Below are positions 44,744 through 53,120 of a DNA stretch of 64,000 nt, piece by piece. Location: assembly GCF_004343585.1 (NCBI RefSeq), contig NZ_SLYW01000010.1, positions 1 through 64,000 on the forward strand, in the 5' to 3' direction. This stretch comes from Neorhizobium sp. JUb45 (GTDB lineage: Bacteria; Pseudomonadota; Alphaproteobacteria; Rhizobiales; Rhizobiaceae). A model generated the notes under the pieces. The model did not search any database and was not told where the DNA came from. It worked only from the letters and a program-made list of their open reading frames with translations. Each line of letters opens with the position of its first letter. The first letter of the stretch is position 1. The position numbers and the translations under genes are program-made.

Positions 44744-46116
44744 CAGATGCAGCCGCGGGGCCGTCCCGAAGAGACCATCACGACGAACGGACCCGGCGCC
44801 TTCTCGAGGCGCCAATCGTTCCCTTGCTTCTCAGCCTGGCGTGGCCGAACGTTGTGATCATGGTCGCACAGGCTGCCGTGGGCCTGATCGAAACCTGGTT
44901 CGTAGCGAAGCTCGGAACAGACGCGCTCGCGGGCATGGCGCTGGTGTTCCCCCCCGTCATGCTGATGACGATGATATCGGCCGGAGCGATGGGGGGTGGC
45001 ATTTCCTCGGCCGTCGCGCGTGCGCTTGGAGGCGGACGCCAGCTTCAGGCCGATGCCATCGTACTCCACGCGATCGTCATCAATATTTGTCTGGGCGTTG
45101 CTTTCTCCCTGATATTTCTTGTCTTCGGCGAACCTATCTATCGTCTGCTAGGGGGGCAGGGCGCGGAGCTCGAAGCAGCTTTGATCTATTCCAACACCGT
45201 TTTTGCCGGAAACATCTTCATATGGTTGATGAATGGGCTTGCGAGCGTGATCCGGGGAACAGGCAACATGCTTTATCCCGCCAGCGTCATCTGTGTCGGC
45301 GTCCTGTTTCTCGTCCCGGTGTCGCCGCTGTTGATCTTCGGCTCAGGCCCCGTCCCCGCGATGGGTATTGCCGGGGGAGGCGTAGCGCTAATCATTTTCT
45401 ATGTCGCTGGCACGGCGGCAATGGCGTGGTATATACTCGCTGGCCGCAGCTCGGTTCGGTTCCGTTGGGATAGGCTTAGCTGGGTGACGTTGCGGAGCAT
45501 TCTGCGCGTGGGCGCCGTTTCCGCCCTCACGTCGATCCAGACCAACGTCACGATCGGTGGAGCGACCGCACTTGTTGCGTCCGTCGCAGGCGTCGGAGCC
45601 GTCGCCGGTTTTGGAACCGGGGCACGCCTCGAATATCTGCTTATTCCGCTCATCTTCGGCATCGGCGCCCCCCTCGTCGCCATGGTTGGAACCAATATTG
45701 GCGCCGGAAACCGTCAGCGCGCAGTGCAGATAGCGCTGACCGGCGGCGCGCTTGCATTCTTGCTGACGGAAGCCATTGGCCTCGCCGCCGCTATCTGGCC
45801 GCATCAGTGGCTGGAGCTCTTCAGTGCCGACGCCGACATGATAGAGGCCGGAACGGCGTATCTGCGGATCGTCGGGCCCGTCTACGGCTTTTTCGGCCTG
45901 GGTCTTTCGCTGTATTTTGCCTCACAAGGTGCCGGGCGTCTGCTTTGGCCGGTTGGAAGTGGGTTCCTGAGGACGACCATTGCTCTAATCGGCGGCTGGA
46001 TCGCCTTGCGCGTGACGGGCTCGCTCAACGGACTTTTCGCAGCGATCGCAGTGGCTCTTGTCGCCTACGGCGCGATCAATCTGCTCGCCGTCCGATCCGG
46101 CGTGTGGTTCCGGTAA
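44740..46116 (+). CDS. MATE family efflux transporter
   Basis: 458 residues from a GTG overlapping the HxlR stop. About 12 membrane helices are seen in two similar halves. MATE features: PLLLSLAWPNVVIMVAQAAVGLIETWFV at the first helix pair, and MVGTNIGAGNRQRA at the start of the second half. It exports drugs or metabolites using ion gradients. The HxlR neighbour suggests induction by its substrate. Confidence 0.9.
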   Translation: MTDAAAGPSRRDHHDERTRRLLEAPIVPLLLSLAWPNVVIMVAQAAVGLIETWFVAKLGTDALAGMALVFPPVMLMTMISAGAMGGGISSAVARALGGGRQLQADAIVLHAIVINICLGVAFSLIFLVFGEPIYRLLGGQGAELEAALIYSNTVFAGNIFIWLMNGLASVIRGTGNMLYPASVICVGVLFLVPVSPLLIFGSGPVPAMGIAGGGVALIIFYVAGTAAMAWYILAGRSSVRFRWDRLSWVTLRSILRVGAVSALTSIQTNVTIGGATALVASVAGVGAVAGFGTGARLEYLLIPLIFGIGAPLVAMVGTNIGAGNRQRAVQIALTGGALAFLLTEAIGLAAAIWPHQWLELFSADADMIEAGTAYLRIVGPVYGFFGLGLSLYFASQGAGRLLWPVGSGFLRTTIALIGGWIALRVTGSLNGLFAAIAVALVAYGAINLLAVRSGVWFR

Positions 46117-46170
46117 ATAACCTATGACCACTTGTCGGACGACGATACTTGGAAGCGAGAGCGTGAAATT

Positions 46171-46674
46171 ATGGAGAAAACCGATACCGTTACGCCTGAC
46201 GCTGTGAGTTCTGGCGGAAAATTATTCCTGGAAGATCTCATGGAAGGGCAGAAGTTCGTCAGTCGCGCTTTCGATCTGAGCGCCGAACAGATACAGAAAT
46301 TTGCGTCAGAGTTTGATCCTCAACCGTTCCATCTCGACGACGAGGCAGCCAAAGGCACGATATTCGGTGGCCTCGCAAGCAGCGGTTGGCATGTGGCGGC
46401 AATCACGATGCGGTTGATATCGGAGAGCGTGCCTTTTGCAAATGGCATCATCGGGGCAGGAGGGGAGATTTCCTGGCCTCGACCAACGCGGCCTGGAGAT
46501 CGGCTCACCGTTGAAAGTGAGGTGACGAAAATTACGCCCTCCCGTTCCAGGCCAGACCGCGGAATTGTCGTACTTCGCAGCGCAACGCGCAACCAGCACA
46601 ACGAGATCGTCCAGAGTCTCCTAGCAAATCTTGTCGTTTTGCGGCGGCAGATCGTCCCGGCGCTTGCCACGTGA
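46171..46674 (+). CDS. MaoC-like (hotdog fold) dehydratase
   Basis: 167 residues from ATG 46171; the frame's earlier TTG at 46132 has no site. The hotdog/MaoC region reads FASEFDPQPFHLDDEAAKGTIFGGLASSGWHVAA, with catalytic Asp and His in the D-P-x-x-x-H motif. It hydrates or dehydrates enoyl-CoA-type compounds. It follows the MATE gene by 55 bases, so HxlR, MATE and MaoC genes may be one operon. Confidence 0.85.
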   Translation: MEKTDTVTPDAVSSGGKLFLEDLMEGQKFVSRAFDLSAEQIQKFASEFDPQPFHLDDEAAKGTIFGGLASSGWHVAAITMRLISESVPFANGIIGAGGEISWPRPTRPGDRLTVESEVTKITPSRSRPDRGIVVLRSATRNQHNEIVQSLLANLVVLRRQIVPALAT

Positions 46675-47140
46675 AGGAAGAGTGGCCGACTCTGGTGGCG
46701 GACTGACCGCCCGCCGGGCGTCACCGGAACAGCTTCGGTTAAAAACGGCTGATCGATGTCGGTGGGTCTCCAAGGCGGCAGAGCGAGGCATACTCCTTCC
46801 GGCGACGGCCCGCATCGTGCCGCTCTCAGAGGCCATTGCGGCAATCGCGGAGTTCAAGCGCTTGGATTTTGCGTGTGCTTGAAAGTACGGGACGAACACC
46901 AACGGGAACGCTCGTCATCGTTCGTGTATAAAGCCTGCAGCGCGACCCACCCCGGCTGCCGCGGATCGTCCCCCTCATCAAAGACGTTCTGCCCAGCACG
47001 CCGCAGTTCAGCCCGACCGTGGGCGTATCCATCAAAATAGATTCCTTGTCGGCGATGCCGACAGTGGTTTCGTAGAGATGATGAGATTGGGCTGCGTCTG
47101 CACCACGCCTAGCAGATCTCAATTTGTTGAAATGTCTGGG
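46675..47140. other. gene-poor stretch with a possible oxidoreductase tail remnant
   Basis: No gene is supported. In one plus-strand frame, about 46786-46860 reads GILLPATARIVPLSEAIAAI, like the C-terminal end of zinc-type quinone oxidoreductases, but it is isolated and short. The remaining sequence shows nothing I can name. Confidence 0.3.
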
Positions 47141-47368
47141 TCAGAATTTCCGCGTAGCAGCGCGAAGGCGCATGAATATCGCCGGGTTCCCGCCTATGCC
47201 GCGTTCGGCATCGTCAATCTCCTGTCTGGTCAACCCGGTAATGACCGACATGTCATCAATGCTGTAGCCAAGAGCCAATCGTTCGCGCCTGAGCTTTCCA
47301 CCGATATCGCCACTGGTTGCGCCCTCTGGCAAGACGTCCTTGCGACGGCCACTTTGCTGTAAATCCAT
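47141..47368 (-). CDS. small XRE-type helix-turn-helix protein
   Basis: 75 residues from ATG 47368 with GGAG eight bases upstream. It starts 20 bases after the pyruvate carboxylase stop on the same strand, so it is likely co-transcribed. Residues about 22-55 read IGGKLRRERLALGYSIDDMSVITGLTRQEIDDAERG, the pattern of a Cro/CI-type HTH. It is too short for an effector domain; it may repress its own operon. The target is unknown. Confidence 0.6.
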   Translation of the reverse strand: MDLQQSGRRKDVLPEGATSGDIGGKLRRERLALGYSIDDMSVITGLTRQEIDDAERGIGGNPAIFMRLRAATRKF

Positions 47369-47387
47369 TTCGCTATCTCCGCGTTTT

Positions 47388-50300
47388 TCAATCCACAACC
47401 ATCAGCAAATCTTTGGCGTCGATCTGGTCGCCGGCCTGGATCAGGATTTCGGCTATCGTACCATCCATCTCTGCGTGCAGTGCCGTTTCCATCTTCATCG
47501 CCTCGATCGACACCAACACGTCGCCGGCATTGATAGCCTGCCCCTGAGACACGAAGACGCGGGAAATAACGCCCGGCATCGGCGCGCCGACATGGGCGGC
47601 ATTGCCCGGCTCCGCCTTGCGGCGGGCAGCAGCCCCGGAAGGACCATGGGTACGATCCGGCACCTTGATGCGGCGCGGCTGGCCGTTGAGTTCGAAGAAC
47701 ACGGTGACCATGCCCTGGCTGTCGGTGCCGCTCATCGCCTGATTGACGACCACGAGCGTCTTGCCCTTCTCGATATCGGCAAACAGCTCGTCGCCATCCG
47801 CCAGTCCGTAGAAATAGGCAGGGGTCGGCAGAACCGAGACCGGACCATAGGTGTCTGATGCCCGTGCGAAGTCAGTGAAGACCTTGGGATACATCAGGTA
47901 GGAGGCGAATTCGAAGTCCGATACCTCGCGTTCCAGCTTGGTCTCGATCGCCTTGCGTTCGGCGTCGAGATCCGCCGTGGGCAGCAGCGAACCGGGAACG
48001 TCAATATAGGGCGTGTCGCCCTTCAGCGCCTTCTTCTGCAGTGCTTTCGGCCATCCGCCTGGAGGCTGGCCGAGATCGCCCTTTAGCATGGAGACGACCG
48101 AATCCGGGAAGGCGATGTCCTTCGTCGGATTTTCGACGTCGGCCACCGTCAGATCCTGGCTGACCATCATCAGCGCCATGTCGCCCACCACCTTGGAGGA
48201 CGGCGTGACCTTGACGATGTCGCCGAACATCTGGTTCACGTCAGCATAGGTCTGAGCGACCTTGTTCCACTTGGTGTCGAGGCCGAGCGAGCGGGCCTGT
48301 TCCTTGAGATTGGTGAACTGACCGCCCGGCATCTCGTGCAGATAGACTTCCGAGGTCGGTCCCTTGAGTTCGCTCTCGAAGGCAGCATACTGGTTGCGCA
48401 CGGCTTCCCAGTAGAAGGAGATCTTGCGGATCCAGTCTGCGTCCAGCCCGGGATCACGTTCGCCGCCGGCAAGCGCTGCAACGATGGAGCCGAGGCAGGG
48501 CTGCGACGTGTTGCCTGAGAGCGCATCCATCGCCGCGTCGACGGCATCGACGCCCGCATCCACGGCGACAAGAACCGTTGCAGCTGCAATGCCCGATGTG
48601 TCGTGGGTGTGGAAATGGATCGGCAGGCTTGTCGCCTCGCGCAGCGCTTTGAACAGCACCTTGGCGGCGGCAGGCTTCAAGAGGCCGGCCATGTCCTTCA
48701 GCGCGATGATATGCGCGCCGGCCTTCTCAAGCTGAACGGCGAGATCGGCGTAGTACTTCAGGTCGTACTTCGGTCGCGCCGAGTTCAGGATATCCCCGGT
48801 GTAGCAGATCGCCGCTTCGCTGAGCTTGTTCTCTTCCGCCACCGCATCCATCGACACGCGCATGTTTTCCACCCAGTTCAGGCAGTCGAAGACGCGGAAG
48901 AGATCGATGCCGCCGGCAGCGGCCTGGCGGACGAAGTATTTGACGACGTTATCGGGATAGTTCTTGTAGCCGACGCCGTTGGCGCCGCGCAAAAGCATCT
49001 GCAGCAGCAGGTTCGGCGCGGCTTCACGCACCATCGACAGCCGCTCCCACGGATCCTCAGTCAGAAAGCGCATGGAGACGTCGAAGGTGGCGCCACCCCA
49101 GCATTCCAGCGACAAGAGGTTTGGCAGCGCATGTGCATAGGTACCGGCGATTCTGGCAATGTCATAGGTGCGCACACGGGTGGCGAGCAGCGACTGATGG
49201 CCGTCACGCATCGTTGTGTCGGTGATCAGTACGCGCTTTTCGCCCCGCATCCATTCCGCGAACTTCTTCGGCCCGAGCTGGTCGAGTAACTGTTTCGAGC
49301 CGTGCGGAATCGGCGCCGAGCGGTGGACAATCGGCACGACCGGCTTTGCAACATCAGGGGCGGGCTTCGGCCGTCCCTTGGCTTCGGGGTGGCCATTGAC
49401 GGTGACGTCGGCGAGATAGGTCAAAAGCTTGCTGGCGCGGTCCTGGCGCTTCACCTGCTGGAACAGCTCCGGCGTCGTATCGATGAAACGCGTCGTGTAG
49501 CTGTTGTCCTTGAATTTCGGATGGGTGATGATCGCTTCGAGGAACGTGAGGTTGGTCGCTACGCCGCGGATACGGAACTCGCGCAACGCACGATGCATGC
49601 GGTCGATCGCTTCGCCTGGCCGCGGCGCCCAAGCGGTCACCTTCACCAGCAACGGATCGTAGTAGCGGGTGATATAGGCGCCCGAATATGCCGTTCCGCC
49701 ATCGAGGCGCACACCGAATCCGGCGGCGGAACGATAGGCGGTGATGCGACCGTAGTCCGGAATGAAATTATGCTCGGGATCCTCAGTCGTGATACGGCAC
49801 TGCAGCGCATGGCCGTTGAGACGGATGTCCTCCTGCTTCGGCACGCCCGATTCCGGCGTGCCGATCGCGGCACCCTCGAGAATGCGGATCTGCGCCTTGA
49901 CGACGTCGATGCCGGTGACCACTTCCGTGACTGTGTGCTCGACCTGGATGCGTGGATTGACTTCGATGAAGTAGAACTTGCCGGTGTCGGCATCCATCAG
50001 ATATTCGACGGTGCCGGCGCCGACGTAGTTCGCAGCGGTTGCGATCTTCAGGGAATGGGCCGCCACTTCTCGTCGCTGCTCCCAACTGAGATAAGGCGCC
50101 GGCGCACGCTCGACGACCTTCTGGTTGCGGCGCTGGATGGAGCAATCGCGCTCGAATAGGTGGACGACATTGCCGTGCGTGTCTCCGATGATCTGGCTTT
50201 CGACGTGACGGGCATTTTCAACAAGCTTCTCAAGGTAGACCTCATCCTTGCCGAAGGCCGCCATCGCCTCGCGCTTGGCTTCGGTCACATCCCGGGAGAG

Positions 50301-50864
50301 ATCGGCCTGCGAGCGGATGACGCGCATACCACGGCCGCCCCCGCCCCAGGAGGCCTTTAACATGAGAGGATAGCCGATCGATGAAGCCATCTTCGCAACT
50401 TCCGCCATATCGTCCGGCAGCGGATCGGTGGCTGGCACAACCGGGACATCGACCGAGATTGCCAGATTGCGCGCGGCGACCTTGTTGCCGACCTTTCGCA
50501 TCGTATCAGCCGACGGGCCGATGAAGGTGATACCGGCGGCATCGCAGGCATCGACAAATTCGGGGCTCTCGGAGAGAAGACCGTAACCGGGATGAATAGC
50601 GTCGGCGCCGGAGAGCTTGGCGACGCGAATGACCTCCTCGATCGACAGGTAGCTTTCGATGGGACCGAGATCGCGCTTCAGATGCGGACCGCGGCCAACC
50701 TGATAGCTCTCATCCGCCTTGAAACGATGCAGCGCGAGCCTGTCTTCCTCCGCCCAGATCGCGACCGTGCTGATCCCCAGTTCGTTGGCAGCGCGAAAAA
50801 CACGGATCGCAATTTCGGAACGATTGGCGACAAGGATCTTGGATATAGGCAATCGAATCTCCAC
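47388..50864 (-). CDS. pyc: pyruvate carboxylase
   Basis: 1158 residues, full length. Domains in order: biotin carboxylase (KILVANRSEIAIRVFRAANELG, ATP-grasp with KASWGGGGRGMRVI, EVNPRIQVEHTVTEV), carboxyltransferase (DTTMRDGHQSLLATRVRT, FHTHDTSGIA), the PYC_OADA region, and a biotinyl domain (SIEAMKMETALHAE, Lys biotinylated). It makes oxaloacetate from pyruvate with bicarbonate and ATP, refilling the citric-acid cycle. On a plasmid this is unusual and suggests that the island's substrates end in pyruvate. The gene stands between CoA-transferase genes upstream and an XRE protein downstream. Confidence 0.95.
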   Translation of the reverse strand: MEIRLPISKILVANRSEIAIRVFRAANELGISTVAIWAEEDRLALHRFKADESYQVGRGPHLKRDLGPIESYLSIEEVIRVAKLSGADAIHPGYGLLSESPEFVDACDAAGITFIGPSADTMRKVGNKVAARNLAISVDVPVVPATDPLPDDMAEVAKMASSIGYPLMLKASWGGGGRGMRVIRSQADLSRDVTEAKREAMAAFGKDEVYLEKLVENARHVESQIIGDTHGNVVHLFERDCSIQRRNQKVVERAPAPYLSWEQRREVAAHSLKIATAANYVGAGTVEYLMDADTGKFYFIEVNPRIQVEHTVTEVVTGIDVVKAQIRILEGAAIGTPESGVPKQEDIRLNGHALQCRITTEDPEHNFIPDYGRITAYRSAAGFGVRLDGGTAYSGAYITRYYDPLLVKVTAWAPRPGEAIDRMHRALREFRIRGVATNLTFLEAIITHPKFKDNSYTTRFIDTTPELFQQVKRQDRASKLLTYLADVTVNGHPEAKGRPKPAPDVAKPVVPIVHRSAPIPHGSKQLLDQLGPKKFAEWMRGEKRVLITDTTMRDGHQSLLATRVRTYDIARIAGTYAHALPNLLSLECWGGATFDVSMRFLTEDPWERLSMVREAAPNLLLQMLLRGANGVGYKNYPDNVVKYFVRQAAAGGIDLFRVFDCLNWVENMRVSMDAVAEENKLSEAAICYTGDILNSARPKYDLKYYADLAVQLEKAGAHIIALKDMAGLLKPAAAKVLFKALREATSLPIHFHTHDTSGIAAATVLVAVDAGVDAVDAAMDALSGNTSQPCLGSIVAALAGGERDPGLDADWIRKISFYWEAVRNQYAAFESELKGPTSEVYLHEMPGGQFTNLKEQARSLGLDTKWNKVAQTYADVNQMFGDIVKVTPSSKVVGDMALMMVSQDLTVADVENPTKDIAFPDSVVSMLKGDLGQPPGGWPKALQKKALKGDTPYIDVPGSLLPTADLDAERKAIETKLEREVSDFEFASYLMYPKVFTDFARASDTYGPVSVLPTPAYFYGLADGDELFADIEKGKTLVVVNQAMSGTDSQGMVTVFFELNGQPRRIKVPDRTHGPSGAAARRKAEPGNAAHVGAPMPGVISRVFVSQGQAINAGDVLVSIEAMKMETALHAEMDGTIAEILIQAGDQIDAKDLLMVVD

Positions 50865-51067
50865 TTTGTGGCTGAACTGTCAGGGCTGCGCGTTTGCTAA
50901 TGAAGCGCTCGAAATCAGGGGACACGAACGCATCCGAAGCTACGAGCGTCGCACATCGGCAACGCCGGTATTTTTGAGCCGCACTGAAACTTGCCGGAAC
51001 TGAGGCCCGGTCTGGTGTTGCATTTCGTGGTGCGGCCGGACGATCGCTGTCCGGCGTAATCGTCGAC

Positions 51068-51712
51068 CTATCCCAGTTCGATGGCAAAGCGGGCTTCTGT
51101 AGCAAGTTTGACATCGTCTACGGAAACGCCATCGGCAAGTTCGACCAGGGTCAGTTTTGATTCACCCTGCCTTTCGAGCGTGAACACGGCCATGTCCGTG
51201 ATCACCATGTCGACGACGCGCTGGCCGGTTAATGGCAAGGTGCAGCGCTGCCGGAGTTTCGGCTCTCCCTTGGCGGTATGCTCCATCAGGACGACAACTT
51301 TGTTGACGCCATTTACCAGATCCATCGCCCCGCCCATGCCCTTGGCCATCTTTCCCGGGATCATCCAGTTGGCGAGATCACCGTTCTCCGCGACCTCCAT
51401 AGCGCCAAGGATCGTCAGATCGATATGACCGCCACGGATAATCGCAAAACTCTCCGCGCTGGAAAAATAACTGCTGCTGGGAAGCTCGGTGATCGTCTGT
51501 TTTCCGGCGTTGATGAGGTCGGCATCTTCGTTACCCTCGAACGGAAAAGGTCCCATGCCCAGCATGCCGTTCTCGCTCTGCAACTTGACCGAGATGTCGT
51601 CTGCGATGAAGTTTGCGACCAAAGTCGGAATTCCTATCCCGAGATTCACGTAATAGCCGTCCCGCAACTCGCGCGCGGCACGCTGTGCCATCTGTTCACG
51701 GCTCCATGTCAT
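51068..51712 (-). CDS. 3-oxoacid CoA-transferase subunit B
   Basis: 214 residues. The catalytic Glu is in QSENGMLGMGP; other features are GYYVNLGIGIPTLVANF at the start and FTLERQGESKLTLVELADGVS near the end. With subunit A (overlapping start) it moves CoA between succinyl-CoA and a 3-oxo acid such as acetoacetate or 3-oxoadipate. Subunit type (ScoB or PcaJ) cannot be separated by eye. Pyruvate carboxylase follows about 200 bases downstream. Confidence 0.9.
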   Translation of the reverse strand: MTWSREQMAQRAARELRDGYYVNLGIGIPTLVANFIADDISVKLQSENGMLGMGPFPFEGNEDADLINAGKQTITELPSSSYFSSAESFAIIRGGHIDLTILGAMEVAENGDLANWMIPGKMAKGMGGAMDLVNGVNKVVVLMEHTAKGEPKLRQRCTLPLTGQRVVDMVITDMAVFTLERQGESKLTLVELADGVSVDDVKLATEARFAIELG

Positions 51713-52431
51713 GCATATGCTCCCTCGGTGAGGATCGCCGGGCGAACCGTTCGCTGCTCGATGTGCTTGACCGGGTTGGGGATCTCAACGATCCGGGAAA
51801 CGTAGATGCCCGGTGTATGGATGGCGTCGGGATCGATATCGCCGAGATTCACGAGATGCTCCACCTCGGCAATCGTGGTATGCGCGGCCGTCGCCATGAC
51901 CGGATTGAAATTGCGCGCCGTCTTGCGAAACACGAGATTGCCCTCGTGGTCGCCCTTGTAAGCATGAACCAGGGCAAGGTCCGCGAGCAGGGCACGCTCC
52001 AGGATGTGGGTTTGTCCGCTAAAGACGGCGGTCTCCTTTCCCTTGGCGATGATGGTGCCGACTCCTGTCTTGGTAAAGAAAGCGGGTATGCCCGCTCCTC
52101 CGGCCCGAATTCTTTCCGCCAGAGTCCCTTGCGGGCAAAACTCCAGCTCCAGATCTCCCGAGAGATACTGTTCGGCGAACAGTTTGTTTTCTCCGACATA
52201 GGACGAGATCATTTTCCTGATCTGCCGCGTCGCCAGCAGCTTTCCGAGACCGGTTCCGTCCACCCCCGCGTTGTTCGATATAACCGTCAAGCCGCGGACC
52301 CCTGAGGCCTGCACGGCATCGATCAGCGCTTCGGGAATGCCGCAAAGACCAAACCCTCCGCTCATGATTGTCATATCGTCTCGAAGAAGTTCGGCGAGAC
52401 TTGCCGTCGCTTCGCGATAAACCTTGTTCAT
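51709..52431 (-). CDS. 3-oxoacid CoA-transferase subunit A
   Basis: 240 residues from ATG 52431 (MNKVYREATASL); GGAGG lies about 11 bases upstream. The glycine motif DDMTIMSGGFGLCGIPEALI and ISNNAGVDGTGLGKLL are typical of the alpha subunit, as is QGTLAERIRAGGAGIPAFFT. It overlaps subunit B by four bases (ATGA). Its promoter with the A-tract/GATTTT box lies 250 bases upstream, leaving a long leader. Confidence 0.9.
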   Translation of the reverse strand: MNKVYREATASLAELLRDDMTIMSGGFGLCGIPEALIDAVQASGVRGLTVISNNAGVDGTGLGKLLATRQIRKMISSYVGENKLFAEQYLSGDLELEFCPQGTLAERIRAGGAGIPAFFTKTGVGTIIAKGKETAVFSGQTHILERALLADLALVHAYKGDHEGNLVFRKTARNFNPVMATAAHTTIAEVEHLVNLGDIDPDAIHTPGIYVSRIVEIPNPVKHIEQRTVRPAILTEGAYA

Positions 52432-52671
52432 TCGTTCACTGCCTCCAGAGCACGCCGCAATCACCAGCACCATGGATTGATCTGCGGAGTAGTCCCTTCT
52501 CTCGTCGATCGGTTTCGGTCATGAACCCCTTCCGGAGCATGATCAGCGTCGCCCACACAATTGCGCGCAAAGCCGGCGTTCGCGGGTTTCCAGTCGGCGC
52601 AACCAGGTAGCCGTTGATCAATCCGTTGTCCGCTTTGACGAGCGCAGGCATTGTCGTAGCGTTTCACGACA
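52432..52671 (-). other. long 5' leader of the CoA-transferase operon
   Basis: About 240 bases lie between the predicted transcript start and subunit A. A 71-codon frame (52436-52651) fills most of it but has no ribosome site and no family resemblance. I saw no clear riboswitch pattern. Confidence 0.3.
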
Positions 52672-52678
52672 ACGGCTC

Positions 52679-52721
52679 TATACAATCATGATTTTGCCGC
52701 CGGTCAATTAAAATCTTTTTT
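52679..52721 (-). promoter_or_regulatory. promoter with AAAAAAGATTTTAA box before the CoA-transferase genes
   Basis: On the minus strand AAAAAAGATTTTAA (52708-52721) is followed by TTGACC (52702-52707), 17 bases, and TGTATA (52679-52684). The box and -35 match those before the Leu/Phe/Val dehydrogenase and FAH genes. Confidence 0.6.
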
Positions 52722-52964
52722 CTTATGAAATATCGCCGTCTTTCTGTTGCGTTGAGCCAGGCTGCCATTTATTTTTCTTCGATCGGTGGCTGTCGAGCCC
52801 TGGACGTTCTTTCTTGCATCGTGAATGCTTAGGTTTTTATGTGAGGTTCTTGTTCCTATATAATTGATTGAATTGAGTTGACGGTTAGATTGGGCATGCA
52901 CTCGGAAGGGTGCGGCAGATCGAACCAGGACACCATCGGAGCCGCAACTCGACGCGCATCGTTA

Positions 52965-53006
52965 TCTAGATAAATATAAAAAAGATGTTTTATATTTATG
53001 TAGACA
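52965..53006. repeat. long AT-rich inverted repeat upstream of ilvD-like gene
   Basis: The left arm (52965-52982) and right arm (52989-53006) of 18 bases match at 16 positions around a 6-base centre. The right arm contains the TAGACA element and the centre contains GAT of the AAAGAT box, so the dyad coincides with the putative operator. Confidence 0.75.
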
Positions 53007-53030
53007 ATATGGCGTCCACACGATAGCATT
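52982..53030 (+). promoter_or_regulatory. AAAGAT-N14-TAGACA box and promoter of the ilvD-like gene
   Basis: AAAGAT (52982-52987), 14 bases, TAGACA (53002-53007) as -35, 17 bases, then TAGCAT (53025-53030) as -10. The gene starts 91 bases later. The first two elements and their spacing are shared with the GguC and gntR copy 1 promoters. Confidence 0.55.
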
Positions 53031-53120
53031 TTGAAAGTGACCAGATCCCACAGGAGAGGGTCGGCGTCTTTGATGCCGGCCGTGGGTTTCGGAAAGCATG
53101 GTTCATCAAGGAGGAAATCA

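Noticed and set aside
46826..47122. 98-codon minus-strand frame
   Set aside because: No recognised domain or start signal; it overlaps only remnants.
52436..52651. 71-codon frame in the CoA-transferase leader as a leader peptide gene
   Set aside because: No ribosome site, no family resemblance and no repeated regulatory codons; it is best treated as untranslated leader.
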